From the NCBI GenBank assembly GCA_024742275.1, contig JANSYS010000004.1, positions 248,001 to 312,000 of the forward strand: 64,000 nucleotides of DNA, read 5' to 3'. A program made the translations under genes and the position numbers. This document shows positions 34,016 to 43,048 of this stretch, one piece after another (the first letter of the stretch is position 1; each line of letters opens with the position of its first letter). The DNA comes from Alphaproteobacteria bacterium (GTDB lineage: Bacteria > Pseudomonadota > Alphaproteobacteria > Thalassobaculales > Thalassobaculaceae). Under the pieces are notes generated by a model. It was not told the origin of the DNA. It did no database searches and saw nothing but the letters and a program-made list of their open reading frames with translations.

Positions 34016-35149
34016 ATGACGGCTGTTGTTGCCGATCCCGCTGAACCGTCAGGACGCTTGATAGGCGCCAGCTTGACGTCCGCCGTCGGATCGCTTCCGC
34101 TCCATCTGCTTCCCCTTACCATCGCGGCGGCCGTCGCCGGGACCGATACGTCGCCGGAAGTCGCCGGGCTGATTGCCTCGGCCCTGTTGGTCGGCCAACT
34201 GATCGCGTCGACCCTCCTGCCCGTCCTTGGTGTCTCTACGATATCCAAGCTCTGGGCAGCGGTTCTGTCCGTCGCGCTGCTCGGCGGAATGGTCGTCTCC
34301 GGGCTTGGCGGTGTCGTGGGCCTCCTTGGCGGTTGGTTCCTGGTCGGCCTGAGTTGCGGTGGGTTGATCTTCCTTGGAACAGTGGCGGCGGCGCATTTCA
34401 GGGCGCCGGAGCTCGCTTTTACCCTGAGGCTCGGCATCGTGCTTGTCGTAGCCGGCGCCTGCACCGTCCTTGTTCAGGTGACCGGCGTGTTGGCGGACTA
34501 TCACGGCTACCTGATCTGGTTGGCCGTCGCTATTGCCGCCATCCTCGGCATCGGCAACCTGCTCTACGCACCCGCTTCGCCGCTGCTGTCCGTCGGTGAG
34601 CCGGGCACTGCGGCCGCGTTCAACGCGCCGCTTGCGCTAGGGCTTGCGGCGGCCTTCGTGTTGTTCGTCGGCCAGACGGGCCTGGTTGCCTATGTTTTGT
34701 TCGGGGCAGCCGAACGGGGCATGGAGCTGCGCCATGCGGCATGGGCGTTCGCTGCCTGCAAGATCGGCTCCGGCATTTGGTTGGTCGCCGCCTCACAGAC
34801 ATCAAAACCAGGTTCCTCGATCCGTCGCATGGCGTTGCTCGGTGTGCTGGTTGCGGCCGGCGGCTACGGTATTTCCAGTGCCGGTCACATCGCATTTCTC
34901 TTCGCGTCCCTGATCCTGTTCCAGATCGCCTTCAACTCGCTTTCGGCCCAGATGCAGGGGAGTATCGCCGCGACCGGTCCGCATGTCGCAGGCCGTTGGA
35001 TCACCTGTTCTCTGTTGCTTGGAGCAGCGGTTGGGCCACCTCTGCACGGCTGGGCGATCAGTGCAGGGCTAGAGGCCGGATTCGTCGCCTTCGCGCTCTC
35101 TACGACCGCTCTACCGGTCTTGTGGCGGATCGTCTGCCGAACTGACTGA
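34016..35149 (+). CDS. MFS-type membrane transporter
   Basis: Integral membrane protein of 377 residues with about twelve predicted helices and little soluble sequence, consistent with a compact major facilitator. No signature identifying its substrate was found. The start ATG 34016 has AAGGG upstream. It is followed at 106 bp by the second PuuA-type ligase on the same strand, so uptake of the ligase's amine substrate is a reasonable but unproven idea. The 190 bp upstream is A/T-richer than its surroundings and likely holds the promoter. Confidence 0.72.
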   Translation: MTAVVADPAEPSGRLIGASLTSAVGSLPLHLLPLTIAAAVAGTDTSPEVAGLIASALLVGQLIASTLLPVLGVSTISKLWAAVLSVALLGGMVVSGLGGVVGLLGGWFLVGLSCGGLIFLGTVAAAHFRAPELAFTLRLGIVLVVAGACTVLVQVTGVLADYHGYLIWLAVAIAAILGIGNLLYAPASPLLSVGEPGTAAAFNAPLALGLAAAFVLFVGQTGLVAYVLFGAAERGMELRHAAWAFAACKIGSGIWLVAASQTSKPGSSIRRMALLGVLVAAGGYGISSAGHIAFLFASLILFQIAFNSLSAQMQGSIAATGPHVAGRWITCSLLLGAAVGPPLHGWAISAGLEAGFVAFALSTTALPVLWRIVCRTD

Positions 35150-35255
35150 GCGTTGACCTTGCCGATTGCGGGGTGACCGCTTGCCCTGTCCGGCGTCGTT
35201 GCCGCGGCCAGGAGACTGTTGTATTCGTTGACGTCTCCAAACCGCGAGGCTCCCT

Positions 35256-36599
35256 ATGACAATCGATCTCGAAGCCTGGATCCGCGAACATCGGATCACG
35301 GAGGTGGAGTGTCTTGTCTCCGATCTTTCGGGAATTGCGCGCGGCAAGATCCTCCCGGCCCAGAAGTTCCTGCGCGCGACCCGCGACCAGGGACTGCGCC
35401 TGCCGGAGTCGATCTTCGGTCAGACGGTGACGGGCGAGTATATCGACGAGATCGATCTGGACCCGCGGGCCAGCGACGTGTTCCTGCGGCCGCTCGCGGA
35501 GACCATTCGCATGGTGCCCTGGTATGGCGAGCCGACGGCTCAGGTCATCCACGACGCGTATTACTTCGACGGAAGCCCCGTGGATATCGCGGCCCGCCAT
35601 GTGTTGCGCCGGGTGCTCGACCTTTATGCGGAAAAGGGCTGGACGCCGATCGTCGCGCCGGAGCTGGAGTTCTTTTTGGTGAAGGTCAACGAGGACCCGG
35701 ACTATCCGCTTGAACCGCCCGTCGGCCGGTCGGGTCGGCCGGAGACCGCGCGCCAAGCCTACGGTATCGACGCCGTAAACGAGTTCGATCCGCTGTTCGA
35801 GGACATCTACGACTATTGCGAGGCACAGGAGATCGACGTCGACACGCTGATTCACGAGAGCGGGGCGGCGCAGATGGAGATTAATTTCAACCACGGTAAG
35901 GCGATGGCGCTCGCCGACCAGACCTTCCTGTTCAAGCGCACCGTCCGTCAGGCTGCGCTGAACCACAAGGTCTATGCCACGTTCATGGCGAAGCCGATGC
36001 AGTACGAGCCTGGCAGCTCGATGCACATGCATATCTCCGTCGTCGACAGCGAGACCGGCCGCAATCTGTTTGCGGACGAGGAAGGTGGGAACACGGAGTT
36101 CTTTCTGAATTTCATTGGCGGCCTGCAGAAATACGTCTCGCCGTCGATGGCGCTCTTCGCCCCGTATGTGAACTCCTATCGACGGCTGGTGCCGGACTCG
36201 GATGCGCCGGTCAACGTACATTGGGGCGTCGACAATCGGACGACCGGCTTCCGGGTGCCCGTATCGCGCCCCGAAAGCCGGCGGGTAGAAAACCGGGTGC
36301 CGGGAGCCGACGCCAATCCGTATCTTGCCTTCGCGGCGTCGCTCGCCTGCGGCTATCTGGGGCTGATCGAGAAACTGGACCCGTCGAAACCGGTGGAGGG
36401 CAGTGCCTACAATCTGGCGGCAAACCTTCCTCGGCACCTGGAAGACGCCCTACTTCGCCTGAACCGGTCGAAGCCGCTGCGGGACATATTGGGCCAGCGC
36501 TTCGTCAATGTGCTCACGCAGGTCAAGGAGCAGGAGGCCAAAGCGTACCTGCAGGTCATCAGCGCCTGGGAGCGTGAGTATCTTCTCCTGAACGTCTAG
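35256..36599 (+). CDS. Glutamine synthetase family gamma-glutamyl-polyamine ligase
   Basis: Ligase of 447 residues in the PuuA group. Motifs include LVSDLSGIARGKIL, APELEFFLVKV, the glutamate site HESGAAQMEINFNHG, HMHISVVDSETGRN and DNRTTGFRVPVS. It differs enough from the copy at 31433 to suggest a different amine (for example spermidine, ethanolamine or another diamine). It follows the MFS transporter and precedes a putrescine-type aminotransferase at 37035. This arrangement supports polyamine use. Exact specificity cannot be read from sequence. Confidence 0.88.
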   Translation: MTIDLEAWIREHRITEVECLVSDLSGIARGKILPAQKFLRATRDQGLRLPESIFGQTVTGEYIDEIDLDPRASDVFLRPLAETIRMVPWYGEPTAQVIHDAYYFDGSPVDIAARHVLRRVLDLYAEKGWTPIVAPELEFFLVKVNEDPDYPLEPPVGRSGRPETARQAYGIDAVNEFDPLFEDIYDYCEAQEIDVDTLIHESGAAQMEINFNHGKAMALADQTFLFKRTVRQAALNHKVYATFMAKPMQYEPGSSMHMHISVVDSETGRNLFADEEGGNTEFFLNFIGGLQKYVSPSMALFAPYVNSYRRLVPDSDAPVNVHWGVDNRTTGFRVPVSRPESRRVENRVPGADANPYLAFAASLACGYLGLIEKLDPSKPVEGSAYNLAANLPRHLEDALLRLNRSKPLRDILGQRFVNVLTQVKEQEAKAYLQVISAWEREYLLLNV

Positions 36600-36665
36600 G
36601 TCGCCGAGCAACGCAACTCAGGCCGCGGCGCAGCCTGTAGACGGGGATATCTCAGCCGTCGGCCC

Positions 36666-36845
36666 TCAGGCCGCGTCGCGCGTCTCCTGACCTTCGAGTT
36701 CGGCGATCTGTCGGGTGGTTTCCGCGGCGATCTGCCGAGCCTTGTCGAGCGCGCTGCTGTAGGCCTTCGACAGCTCCGCCTCTCGGGCCGCGGCGATCAG
36801 CGACTCAATGGCGTTCGCGTTGATGGCGTTCAGCGGATTGTGCAT
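36666..36845 (-). CDS. Small hypothetical helical protein
   Basis: Product of 59 residues from ATG 36845, which follows a strong GGGGAGGGG. An upstream in-frame start at 36875 would add ten residues before that ribosome site and is less likely. The sequence is a single amphipathic Ala/Glu-rich helix (IESLIAAAREAELSKAYSSALDKARQI), suggesting a coiled-coil or oligomerising peptide. No family recognised. It is oriented opposite to both neighbours. Confidence 0.55.
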   Translation of the reverse strand: MHNPLNAINANAIESLIAAAREAELSKAYSSALDKARQIAAETTRQIAELEGQETRDAA

Positions 36846-37034
36846 TTTTCCCCTCCCCAGCGGTTGATTGGTCAACCGATTGATTTCCGATCCATCATCC
36901 TCGCCCCCGAATAGTGAACGAAGACTTAACGGCCAGGATCGTATTTCGTCGGCGAAGGGGGTGTTGAACTGCTGCCGTTCTTCTTCATTGGGCGTATAGT
37001 CCGGCCATCAATCCGCTATCCCGGACCAACCGTC

Positions 37035-38405
37035 ATGAACAACCCCGCGCACGCCGTCGACACCGCGACGATCCAGAGCCTCGATGCCGCCCATCACTGG
37101 CATCCGTTCACCGATACGAAGGCGTTGAACGCCGAAGGCTCGCGGGTGATCGTCAGAGCTGAGGGTAGCCGTCTCTGGGATTCAAACGGCAACGAGATTT
37201 TGGACGGAATGGCCGGCCTGTGGTGTGTCAACGTGGGTTACGGACGCCGCGAACTCGCCGACGCCGCCGCACGGCAGATGATGGCGCTTCCGTACTACAA
37301 CACGTTCTTCAAGACGACGACCGTGCCGGCGACCGAACTCGCCGGCAAGCTGGCCGAGCTGACCCCGGAAGGGCTTGACTACGCCTTCTTCGCCAATTCG
37401 GGTTCCGAGGCGAACGATACGATCGTCCGCATGGTCCGTCAGTTCTGGCAACTTCGCGGCAAGACCAACAAGAAGACGATCATCAGCCGAGAATACGCCT
37501 ATCACGGCTCCACCATGATCGCGACGAGCCTGGGCGGGATGACCGCGATGCATAACCAGGTCGACATGCCGCTGCCGGGCTTCTCGCATATTCGCCCGCC
37601 TTACTATCTGCGTGACGGCGGCAACATGACCGAGGATGCCTTCGGTATTGCCGCCGCGCAGGCCCTGGAGGAACGAATTCAGGAGCTCGGCGCCGACACG
37701 ATCGCCGCCTTTATCGCCGAGCCGATCCAGGGCGCGGGCGGCGTCATCATCCCGCCGGCGAGCTACTTCCCGGAGATTCAAAGGATATGCCGCAATCACG
37801 ATATCCTGTTCATCGTCGACGAGGTCATTTGCGGCTTCGGGCGCACGGGCAACTGGTTCGCCAGCGAGACCTTCGATCTGAGGCCCGACATGATGACGTT
37901 GGCGAAGGGCCTCTCTTCCGGGTACGCGCCGATTTCGGCAGTGATGGTCGGGGACCGCGTGGCCAAGACACTCATCGAGGACGGGGGCGAGTTCTTCCAC
38001 GGGTTCACCTATTCGGGGCACCCGGTCGCCTGCGCGGTGGCTTTGGAGAACCTTAGAATCATCGAGCAGGAGGCCTTGATCGAGCGCGTCCGCAGCGATG
38101 TCGGCCCGTATTTGCAGGACAGTCTGCGCTCACTGTCCGACCATCCGCTGGTCGGTGAGGTTCGGGGAGTCGGCCTGATCGCGGCGGTGGAGTTGGTAAA
38201 GGATAAGGACGGACCGGTCTTCTTCGACCCGCTCGGCCGTGTGGGTACGATCTGCCGGGATCACTGCTTCGCCAACAATCTTGTGATGAGGGCGGTTCGC
38301 GACACGATGGTCTGTTCGCCTCCGCTGGTGATCACCCGCGGCGAGATCGACCGTCTCGTGACGACGCTGCGCACATGCCTGGATAGGACTCTCGCCGACC
38401 TCTAA
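37035..38405 (+). CDS. Class III aminotransferase, putrescine/polyamine-pyruvate type
   Basis: PLP-dependent omega-aminotransferase of 456 residues. The PLP-binding Lys291 ([13 protein letters not shown]), Asp262 in [12 protein letters not shown], the N-terminal HHWHPFTD motif and the cofactor phosphate loop NSGSEANDT are all visible. The [10 protein letters not shown] opening is typical of SpuC-like putrescine or spermidine-pyruvate aminotransferases and beta-alanine-pyruvate enzymes. It would transfer an amino group to pyruvate, giving alanine, which the ald product could deaminate. It stands alone on its strand but between polyamine genes. Confidence 0.9.
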   Translation: MNNPAHAVDTATIQSLDAAHHWHPFTDTKALNAEGSRVIVRAEGSRLWDSNGNEILDGMAGLWCVNVGYGRRELADAAARQMMALPYYNTFFKTTTVPATELAGKLAELTPEGLDYAFFANSGSEANDTIVRMVRQFWQLRGKTNKKTIISREYAYHGSTMIATSLGGMTAMHNQVDMPLPGFSHIRPPYYLRDGGNMTEDAFGIAAAQALEERIQELGADTIAAFIAEPIQGAGGVIIPPASYFPEIQRICRNHDILFIVDEVICGFGRTGNWFASETFDLRPDMMTLAKGLSSGYAPISAVMVGDRVAKTLIEDGGEFFHGFTYSGHPVACAVALENLRIIEQEALIERVRSDVGPYLQDSLRSLSDHPLVGEVRGVGLIAAVELVKDKDGPVFFDPLGRVGTICRDHCFANNLVMRAVRDTMVCSPPLVITRGEIDRLVTTLRTCLDRTLADL

Positions 38406-38490
38406 GCGGGTACAACCTAAAACATCGATCGAGACTTGCTTAAAATTTCCTTAAACACGATAATAACCGTGGGCGAGGGAGGCCTAAGTA

Positions 38491-38901
38491 ATGGAATCGT
38501 CGGTCGCGGCAGTCTCGCGTGCGTCATTCAATCAACCGGGCCAGTCGGCAGCCGGTGTGCCTTTGGGCGCCCGGGGCTCGACGGCTATCGGCAGTGGTCT
38601 CCGGTCCGGTGCCGTCCTTGTCGATGCTGTTGACCGCGTCGCGTCCGAACTGCAGTTGGAGCGTGAATCGGCAGCCGAGGCTGCGCGCGATGCCGCACTG
38701 GCAGAGCAGAGAGCGCAAGACGCCGAAAACCGTCTTGCGCGCGCTGAAGGCCGGGTTGAGGACGAGGATCGGGCGCCGGTCAATACCTCAAGGTTCGGGG
38801 TGAGTGACGACGACACGGAAAGGTCGATTAATGCGGCTCGTGTCGCCGCGTCTCAAGGCGAACGCACGCCGCGCGGCGCCTTCGTCAATCTATCTGTTTG
38901 A
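38491..38901 (+). CDS. Hypothetical protein with coiled-coil segment
   Basis: Protein of 136 residues. Residues about 45-95 form a charged heptad-like helix (ELQLERESAAEAARDAALAEQRAQDAENRLARAEG); the ends are Gly/Ser-rich and probably disordered. A ribosome site GGGAGG precedes ATG 38491. No signal, membrane segment or known domain is seen. It is about 90 bp downstream of the aminotransferase gene and no functional link is evident. It might be a structural or adaptor protein. Confidence 0.55.
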   Translation: MESSVAAVSRASFNQPGQSAAGVPLGARGSTAIGSGLRSGAVLVDAVDRVASELQLERESAAEAARDAALAEQRAQDAENRLARAEGRVEDEDRAPVNTSRFGVSDDDTERSINAARVAASQGERTPRGAFVNLSV

Positions 38902-39049
38902 CCGGAAGCTGACCCGTTTCGAACCGGTTCTTGGCTCAAGAGCGGGTTGAATGAGCCGTTGTTGTGTCGACTGGATCACTCTTTGATCGTGGCGACACGC
39001 CGCATGGCTGCCTGTCCTTGAATACTGGGAAAAGGTTGCGGTGCAAGGT

Positions 39050-39535
39050 TTACTCGGGCAGATCCAGGCTGGCTTTCTGCACCTTTTCCAGAAACGAGAG
39101 AACCTTCTGCCGTTTCGATTCGAGCTGTAGTTGGGTTGTCGGCAGCTCGGCGATCCACATCTTGACCCTGGCGACCACCTTCTCCACGCCTTCGTCCTTG
39201 AGGACGTAGTCGTCGGCTCCGCTGCGAAAGCTGGACAGGAGCGTCTCCGGTTTGCGGATGCTTGTAGCGATGATGATCGGGATCGTCAGACTGATCTTGC
39301 CGCGCACCATCGAGATGAAACGGTTGCCGCCTTCCTGATGGAACACGCCCGGCCGGGTGAAAACACCGAGGTCCACGACGCAGAGATCGATGCGGGAGCG
39401 TTCCATGATCTTGAGCGCATCCGCGGACTCGGTGAAGTTCGTCACGCTTCCGACGATGCCGTCGACCGCCGCGCGGAACAGCATCGTCTGAATCATGTCG
39501 TCCTCGAGCAGCAGAATTTGGCGTTCAATGGGCAT
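39050..39535 (-). CDS. Single-domain response regulator
   Basis: Receiver protein of 161 residues from ATG 39535. The acidic pair Asp12/Asp13, phospho-acceptor Asp55 (CVVDLGVF) and Lys113 (VLKDEG) are present, followed by a short C-terminal helix (LESKRQKVLSFLEKVQKA). There is no DNA-binding domain, so output is by protein contact. It starts 5 bp after the hybrid kinase gene's stop on the same strand, so it is almost certainly its partner in a phosphorelay. Confidence 0.88.
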   Translation of the reverse strand: MPIERQILLLEDDMIQTMLFRAAVDGIVGSVTNFTESADALKIMERSRIDLCVVDLGVFTRPGVFHQEGGNRFISMVRGKISLTIPIIIATSIRKPETLLSSFRSGADDYVLKDEGVEKVVARVKMWIAELPTTQLQLESKRQKVLSFLEKVQKASLDLPE

Positions 39536-39540
39536 GGGGT

Positions 39541-40791
39541 TCAGGAAGCGGGAGAGGGTGTGGACTGCAGTTCGTCGATCTGCGCCCGCGCTTGGGCCGC
39601 GACTTCGGAAAGCGTTGCCAAGTCGGTCTCGTTCAGGCTCGCGCCGGATCGCAGGATCTCCTGCAGACGCCGGCATAGCGCGCTGAGACGCAGCAAACCG
39701 ATGTTGCCGGCGATGGAGACCATCTTGTGCAGCGCTTGCCGCTTGTCCTCCGACTCCACATCGGATGCAACGACCTGCGCTCCGAGCGATTCGATTTCCG
39801 ATACTGCCTGTTGAAGGACCATCTTCATGGTATCGGCCGGTACCAATTTGGCGAGTGAGGCGTATCGCTCGACGCTGAAGGACGGCTCCGAGTTGGAGGC
39901 GACGGCCGAGCCCGCCGACGTTTCCGTCGATGGGGGGGAGCCGGCCGCGACTTCGACAAGATTGATGTGGGCAAGGGCGTCGAAGAGTGAGGCTTTGTCT
40001 ATCGGTTTGGTCAGGTAGGCGTTCATGCCCGCGTCAAGGCAGGCGGCCATATCGTCCCGCGACGCGTAGGCTGTGAGTGCGACGATCGGGACCGATCGCG
40101 CGGATTCGTCGGTGGCGGCGCTCCGAATCTCGAGGGTCGCCTTGAGTCCGTTCATTACCGGCATCTCGATATCCATCAGCACCGCATCGAACCCACCGGA
40201 CCGGACCGCCTCGACCGCCTCTGACCCGTTGGCCGCCGTGCTTGTATGGAAACCGACTTGATCGAGAAACGCGCAGGCGATCTCGGCATTCACCTCGACA
40301 TCGTCGACGACAAGGACGCGGAGTCCCTGGCGGACGGATACGTATGTGGAGTCGACATGCGGCCCTTGCTCGACTGCGGCCGCCCGGTCGTGCGTTTTGG
40401 TCGGGATCTCTAGGCTGACGGTCGTCCCGATACCGGGAACCGAGTCGATGGAAATCGATCCTCCCATGGCCTCCACGGCGGCACGGGCAATGGGCATCCC
40501 GAGGCTGGCGCCGCTCCAAGCTCCGGCGTCCTGGCGCTCGAACGGTTTGAAGACCATGTTCAGCCGCTGCTCATCGATCCCGACACCCGTATCGGAGACT
40601 TTGATCCGAAGAAGCGCATCCGGCCCTGTGGCCGTGTTTCGTTCGACGGTCTCCAGCGTTGTTGCGATGGCAACGTGTCCCCGCTCGGTAGATTGCACGG
40701 CATTGGACAACGTATTGATCAGGCATCGGCGAAGCCGGTCCGCGTCCAATTCCACGACGACATCGGGTACGCCGTCCCCCGCCACCCTCAA
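39541..40791 (-). CDS. Hybrid histidine kinase, downstream portion (HATPase-REC-Hpt)
   Basis: Open part of about 416 residues after an in-frame amber codon. It has an ATPase domain (N-box CLINTLSNAVQ, G1 box DTGVGID, GASLGMPIARAAVEAMGG). A receiver follows (VVDDVEVNAE, phospho-acceptor in LMDIEMPVMNG, TKPID). An Hpt-like domain ends it (ALHKMVSIAGNIG). The frame is continuous with the dimerisation domain at 40882-41715 and continues upstream from 40791 to the amber codon. The TTG at 40791 is only the first possible start, with no ribosome site, so independent translation is doubtful. With the upstream part it forms one conventional hybrid kinase of 724 codons. Confidence 0.75.
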   Translation of the reverse strand: MRVAGDGVPDVVVELDADRLRRCLINTLSNAVQSTERGHVAIATTLETVERNTATGPDALLRIKVSDTGVGIDEQRLNMVFKPFERQDAGAWSGASLGMPIARAAVEAMGGSISIDSVPGIGTTVSLEIPTKTHDRAAAVEQGPHVDSTYVSVRQGLRVLVVDDVEVNAEIACAFLDQVGFHTSTAANGSEAVEAVRSGGFDAVLMDIEMPVMNGLKATLEIRSAATDESARSVPIVALTAYASRDDMAACLDAGMNAYLTKPIDKASLFDALAHINLVEVAAGSPPSTETSAGSAVASNSEPSFSVERYASLAKLVPADTMKMVLQQAVSEIESLGAQVVASDVESEDKRQALHKMVSIAGNIGLLRLSALCRRLQEILRSGASLNETDLATLSEVAAQARAQIDELQSTPSPAS

Positions 40792-40881
40792 GTCGAGACC
40801 CTTGCGGTTGGCTTCGTCTCGAATGCTGGAGAGGGCGCTCTCGACGATAGCCTGAAGCGGTCGCCGATCGGCTGAAACCTG

Positions 40882-40884
40882 CTA
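40882..40884 (-). other. In-frame amber codon splitting a hybrid kinase
   Basis: TAG read on the minus strand between AAG and CAG. The codons on both sides are in the same frame and encode adjoining parts of one protein: FSRYQDRK before it and QVSADRRPLQAIVESAL after it, as expected between a HisKA and an HATPase domain. It is a nonsense mutation, a readthrough site, or a sequencing error. Confidence 0.85.
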
Positions 40885-41715
40885 CTTTCGATCTTGGTAC
40901 CTGGAGAAGTGGAGGATGTCGTCAATCATCCGGAGCAGACTTTTGGCCGAAACACGCAACCGGTCGATCCGTTGCTTCTGGCCGGCATCCTGGGTGTCGT
41001 CGCGCAGAAGTTGGGCACAGCCAAGGATCGCATTCAGCGGAGTCCTGACCTCATGGCTCATCAAGGCGATGAAACGATTGCGTACCTGCAAGGCTTCCCG
41101 CGCTTCTGCTTCGCTTCTGCGGAGATCGGCGATCAGGGTGCGCCGCCTGCTCTCGTGCAGCATCATGAGGCCGAGGATGGCGACCCCCGCTACGTTGGTG
41201 AGCACGAGGATCGGCGCGAACCGGGAGAAGAGCGTCCAGGCGATAGCCTTGTCGGGTATCAGCATGAGGGTCGGCAGGGCGATGACCGAGCTGACCGTTG
41301 CAAAGATGAGGAGCGCAGGGAGGACCATTGAGAAACGATGTCGCCGCATCACCGCCCAGGCGGCGACGCTGCACAGCGTGAGGAGGACCATCGAGCCGAC
41401 CCCAGCGGCCATGCCGATGCCGCCGATCCAGACGCGCAGCAAAACCGGAGGGACGACGGCAATCAGGGCGGCAACCGGTCCGCCGAGAATTCCTGAAATC
41501 AGAAGCGGAGCGGAACGCGCGTCGTAAATCACGCCGGGAGCGAACTGGATGGGATTCAGCATGACCAGCGCGGAGATCAGTCCGAGGCCAAGGCCGAGAA
41601 TGGCGGAGCGCGTCAGCTGAGCCATGGCATCGTTAATGCCCGGTGTCGCCGAATAGACGATGGCGGCGAGAGCGAGCAGCGCGATGTTGCTGATGAGTGG
41701 AAGAATCAAGTCCAT
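40882..41715 (-). CDS. Hybrid histidine kinase, upstream portion (5TM sensor and HisKA)
   Basis: First 277 residues of a membrane histidine kinase. Five to six N-terminal helices (residues about 5-185) have the pattern of the 5TMR-LYT sensor (NPIQFAPGVIYDARSAPLLISGILGGP, then a conserved RVWIGGIG). A dimerisation domain follows with the phospho-His221 in SHEVRTPLNAIL. It stops at an amber codon right after FSRYQDRK, before the ATPase domain. As written the protein cannot bind ATP, so either readthrough or the downstream piece must supply the catalytic part. It lies divergent from potF. Confidence 0.8.
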   Translation of the reverse strand: MDLILPLISNIALLALAAIVYSATPGINDAMAQLTRSAILGLGLGLISALVMLNPIQFAPGVIYDARSAPLLISGILGGPVAALIAVVPPVLLRVWIGGIGMAAGVGSMVLLTLCSVAAWAVMRRHRFSMVLPALLIFATVSSVIALPTLMLIPDKAIAWTLFSRFAPILVLTNVAGVAILGLMMLHESRRRTLIADLRRSEAEAREALQVRNRFIALMSHEVRTPLNAILGCAQLLRDDTQDAGQKQRIDRLRVSAKSLLRMIDDILHFSRYQDRK

Positions 41716-41925
41716 GCGTTCGGCTCCGGCCCGTCAACTGTCAGAGTTCAGTTTCGAGCGAATGTGTAAAAATAATCTGAAACACAGAATATTTTCACGA
41801 TCGCAAACCAGGAAGAGACTCGCTCATCCGAGCACTGACCGCCATTGACACTGTCACGTCCAGCCCGTTGAATTCGAGCAACGTTGTGCACCGCGAAAGG
41901 TGCCGGGTCAGAACAGGGGGTCCAG

Positions 41926-42999
41926 ATGACCAATCGCTTCCTCTCCGGCGTTTCGCGCCGGTCGTTTCTCGCAGGAACCGGCGCCGTCGCGGCAGGGCTC
42001 ACCTTCTCAGGCAAAGGCTTCGCCGCAGAGGAGAAGGTGCTGAATTTCTACAATTGGGACACCTATATCGGCGAAACCACCCTCGACGACTTCGCCGGCG
42101 CCAGCGGCATCGAGGTCAACATGGACCTGTTCGCCGACAACGACGAACTGTTCGCCAAGCTCAAGGCGGGAAATCCCGGCTACGACGTCATCGTGCCGAC
42201 CAATGACTACGTCGAGCGCATGATCGTCGCCGAGATGCTGACCAAGCTTGATCACTCGAAAATCCCGAACATCAAGAACATCGACCCGGCCTTCATGGAC
42301 CCGGCCTTCGATCCAGGCCGGACCTACTCTCTGCCCTACATGTGGGGCTCGATCGGCATCGGATACCGTAAAAGCCGTGTGAACAGCGTGCCGGACAGTT
42401 GGAAGGTGCTCTACGACAGCGACGAGTACGCGGGCAAGATCGCCCTGCTGGCCGCGCCGAGCACGGTTCTGCAGATCGGCTGCAAGTATCTGGGCTATTC
42501 GTTGAACGAGAGCGACCCTGCGGTGCTCGAGCGGGTCGCGGAGATGCTGATCAAGCAGAAGCCGAACATCAAGGTTTTCGCCGAAGACAACGGCCAGGAT
42601 CTGCTGCTGTCGGGCGAAGTCGACCTGACCATGGAGTGGAACGGCGACATCCTCCAGGTGATGGCCGAGGACGACGACATTTCCTACGCCGTACCGAAGG
42701 AGGGCGGCCTGCTCTGGGAGGACACGCTCTGCATTCCCACCGGCGCTCCGCATCCGGAGAACGCCCACGCGTTCATCAACTATCTCCTCGATGCGGAGGC
42801 GGGGGCGGCGATCGCCGATTTCATCCAGTACGCCACGCCGAACGCGGCGGCCAGGGCGCTGATGTCGGACGAGTACAAGAACAACCCGGCGATCTTCCCG
42901 AGCGACGAGGTCGTCCGCAATTCCGAGACCGCCATCTATCAGGGCACCGACTACACCCAGCTCGTGGATCGTCTCTGGACCCGGATCGGCGCGGCCTGA
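41926..42999 (+). CDS. potF: Polyamine ABC transporter substrate-binding protein (PotF/PotD type)
   Basis: Periplasmic polyamine-binding protein of 357 residues with a twin-arginine leader (SRRSFLAGTGAVAAGL). The mature part follows PotF/PotD: NFYNWDTYIGETTLDDF, VPTNDYVERMI, PYMWGSIGIGYR, and DLTMEWNGD. The start is ATG 41926; the 14-residue in-frame extension upstream is rejected because the Tat motif is optimally placed from 41926. It is the first gene of the potFHIG operon, upstream of the two permeases and the ATPase. The ligand is probably putrescine or spermidine, matching the neighbouring polyamine catabolic genes. Confidence 0.92.
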   Translation: MTNRFLSGVSRRSFLAGTGAVAAGLTFSGKGFAAEEKVLNFYNWDTYIGETTLDDFAGASGIEVNMDLFADNDELFAKLKAGNPGYDVIVPTNDYVERMIVAEMLTKLDHSKIPNIKNIDPAFMDPAFDPGRTYSLPYMWGSIGIGYRKSRVNSVPDSWKVLYDSDEYAGKIALLAAPSTVLQIGCKYLGYSLNESDPAVLERVAEMLIKQKPNIKVFAEDNGQDLLLSGEVDLTMEWNGDILQVMAEDDDISYAVPKEGGLLWEDTLCIPTGAPHPENAHAFINYLLDAEAGAAIADFIQYATPNAAARALMSDEYKNNPAIFPSDEVVRNSETAIYQGTDYTQLVDRLWTRIGAA

Positions 43000-43048
43000 T
43001 CGGCGGTCCGGCGACGGGTTCGCGATCTCCAGCGGCGCGGGGGGTTCT

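Noticed and set aside
39541-40791. Independent gene starting at TTG 40791
   Set aside because: The frame continues upstream through a normal kinase linker to the amber codon. The TTG has no ribosome site and would begin inside the linker before the ATPase domain.
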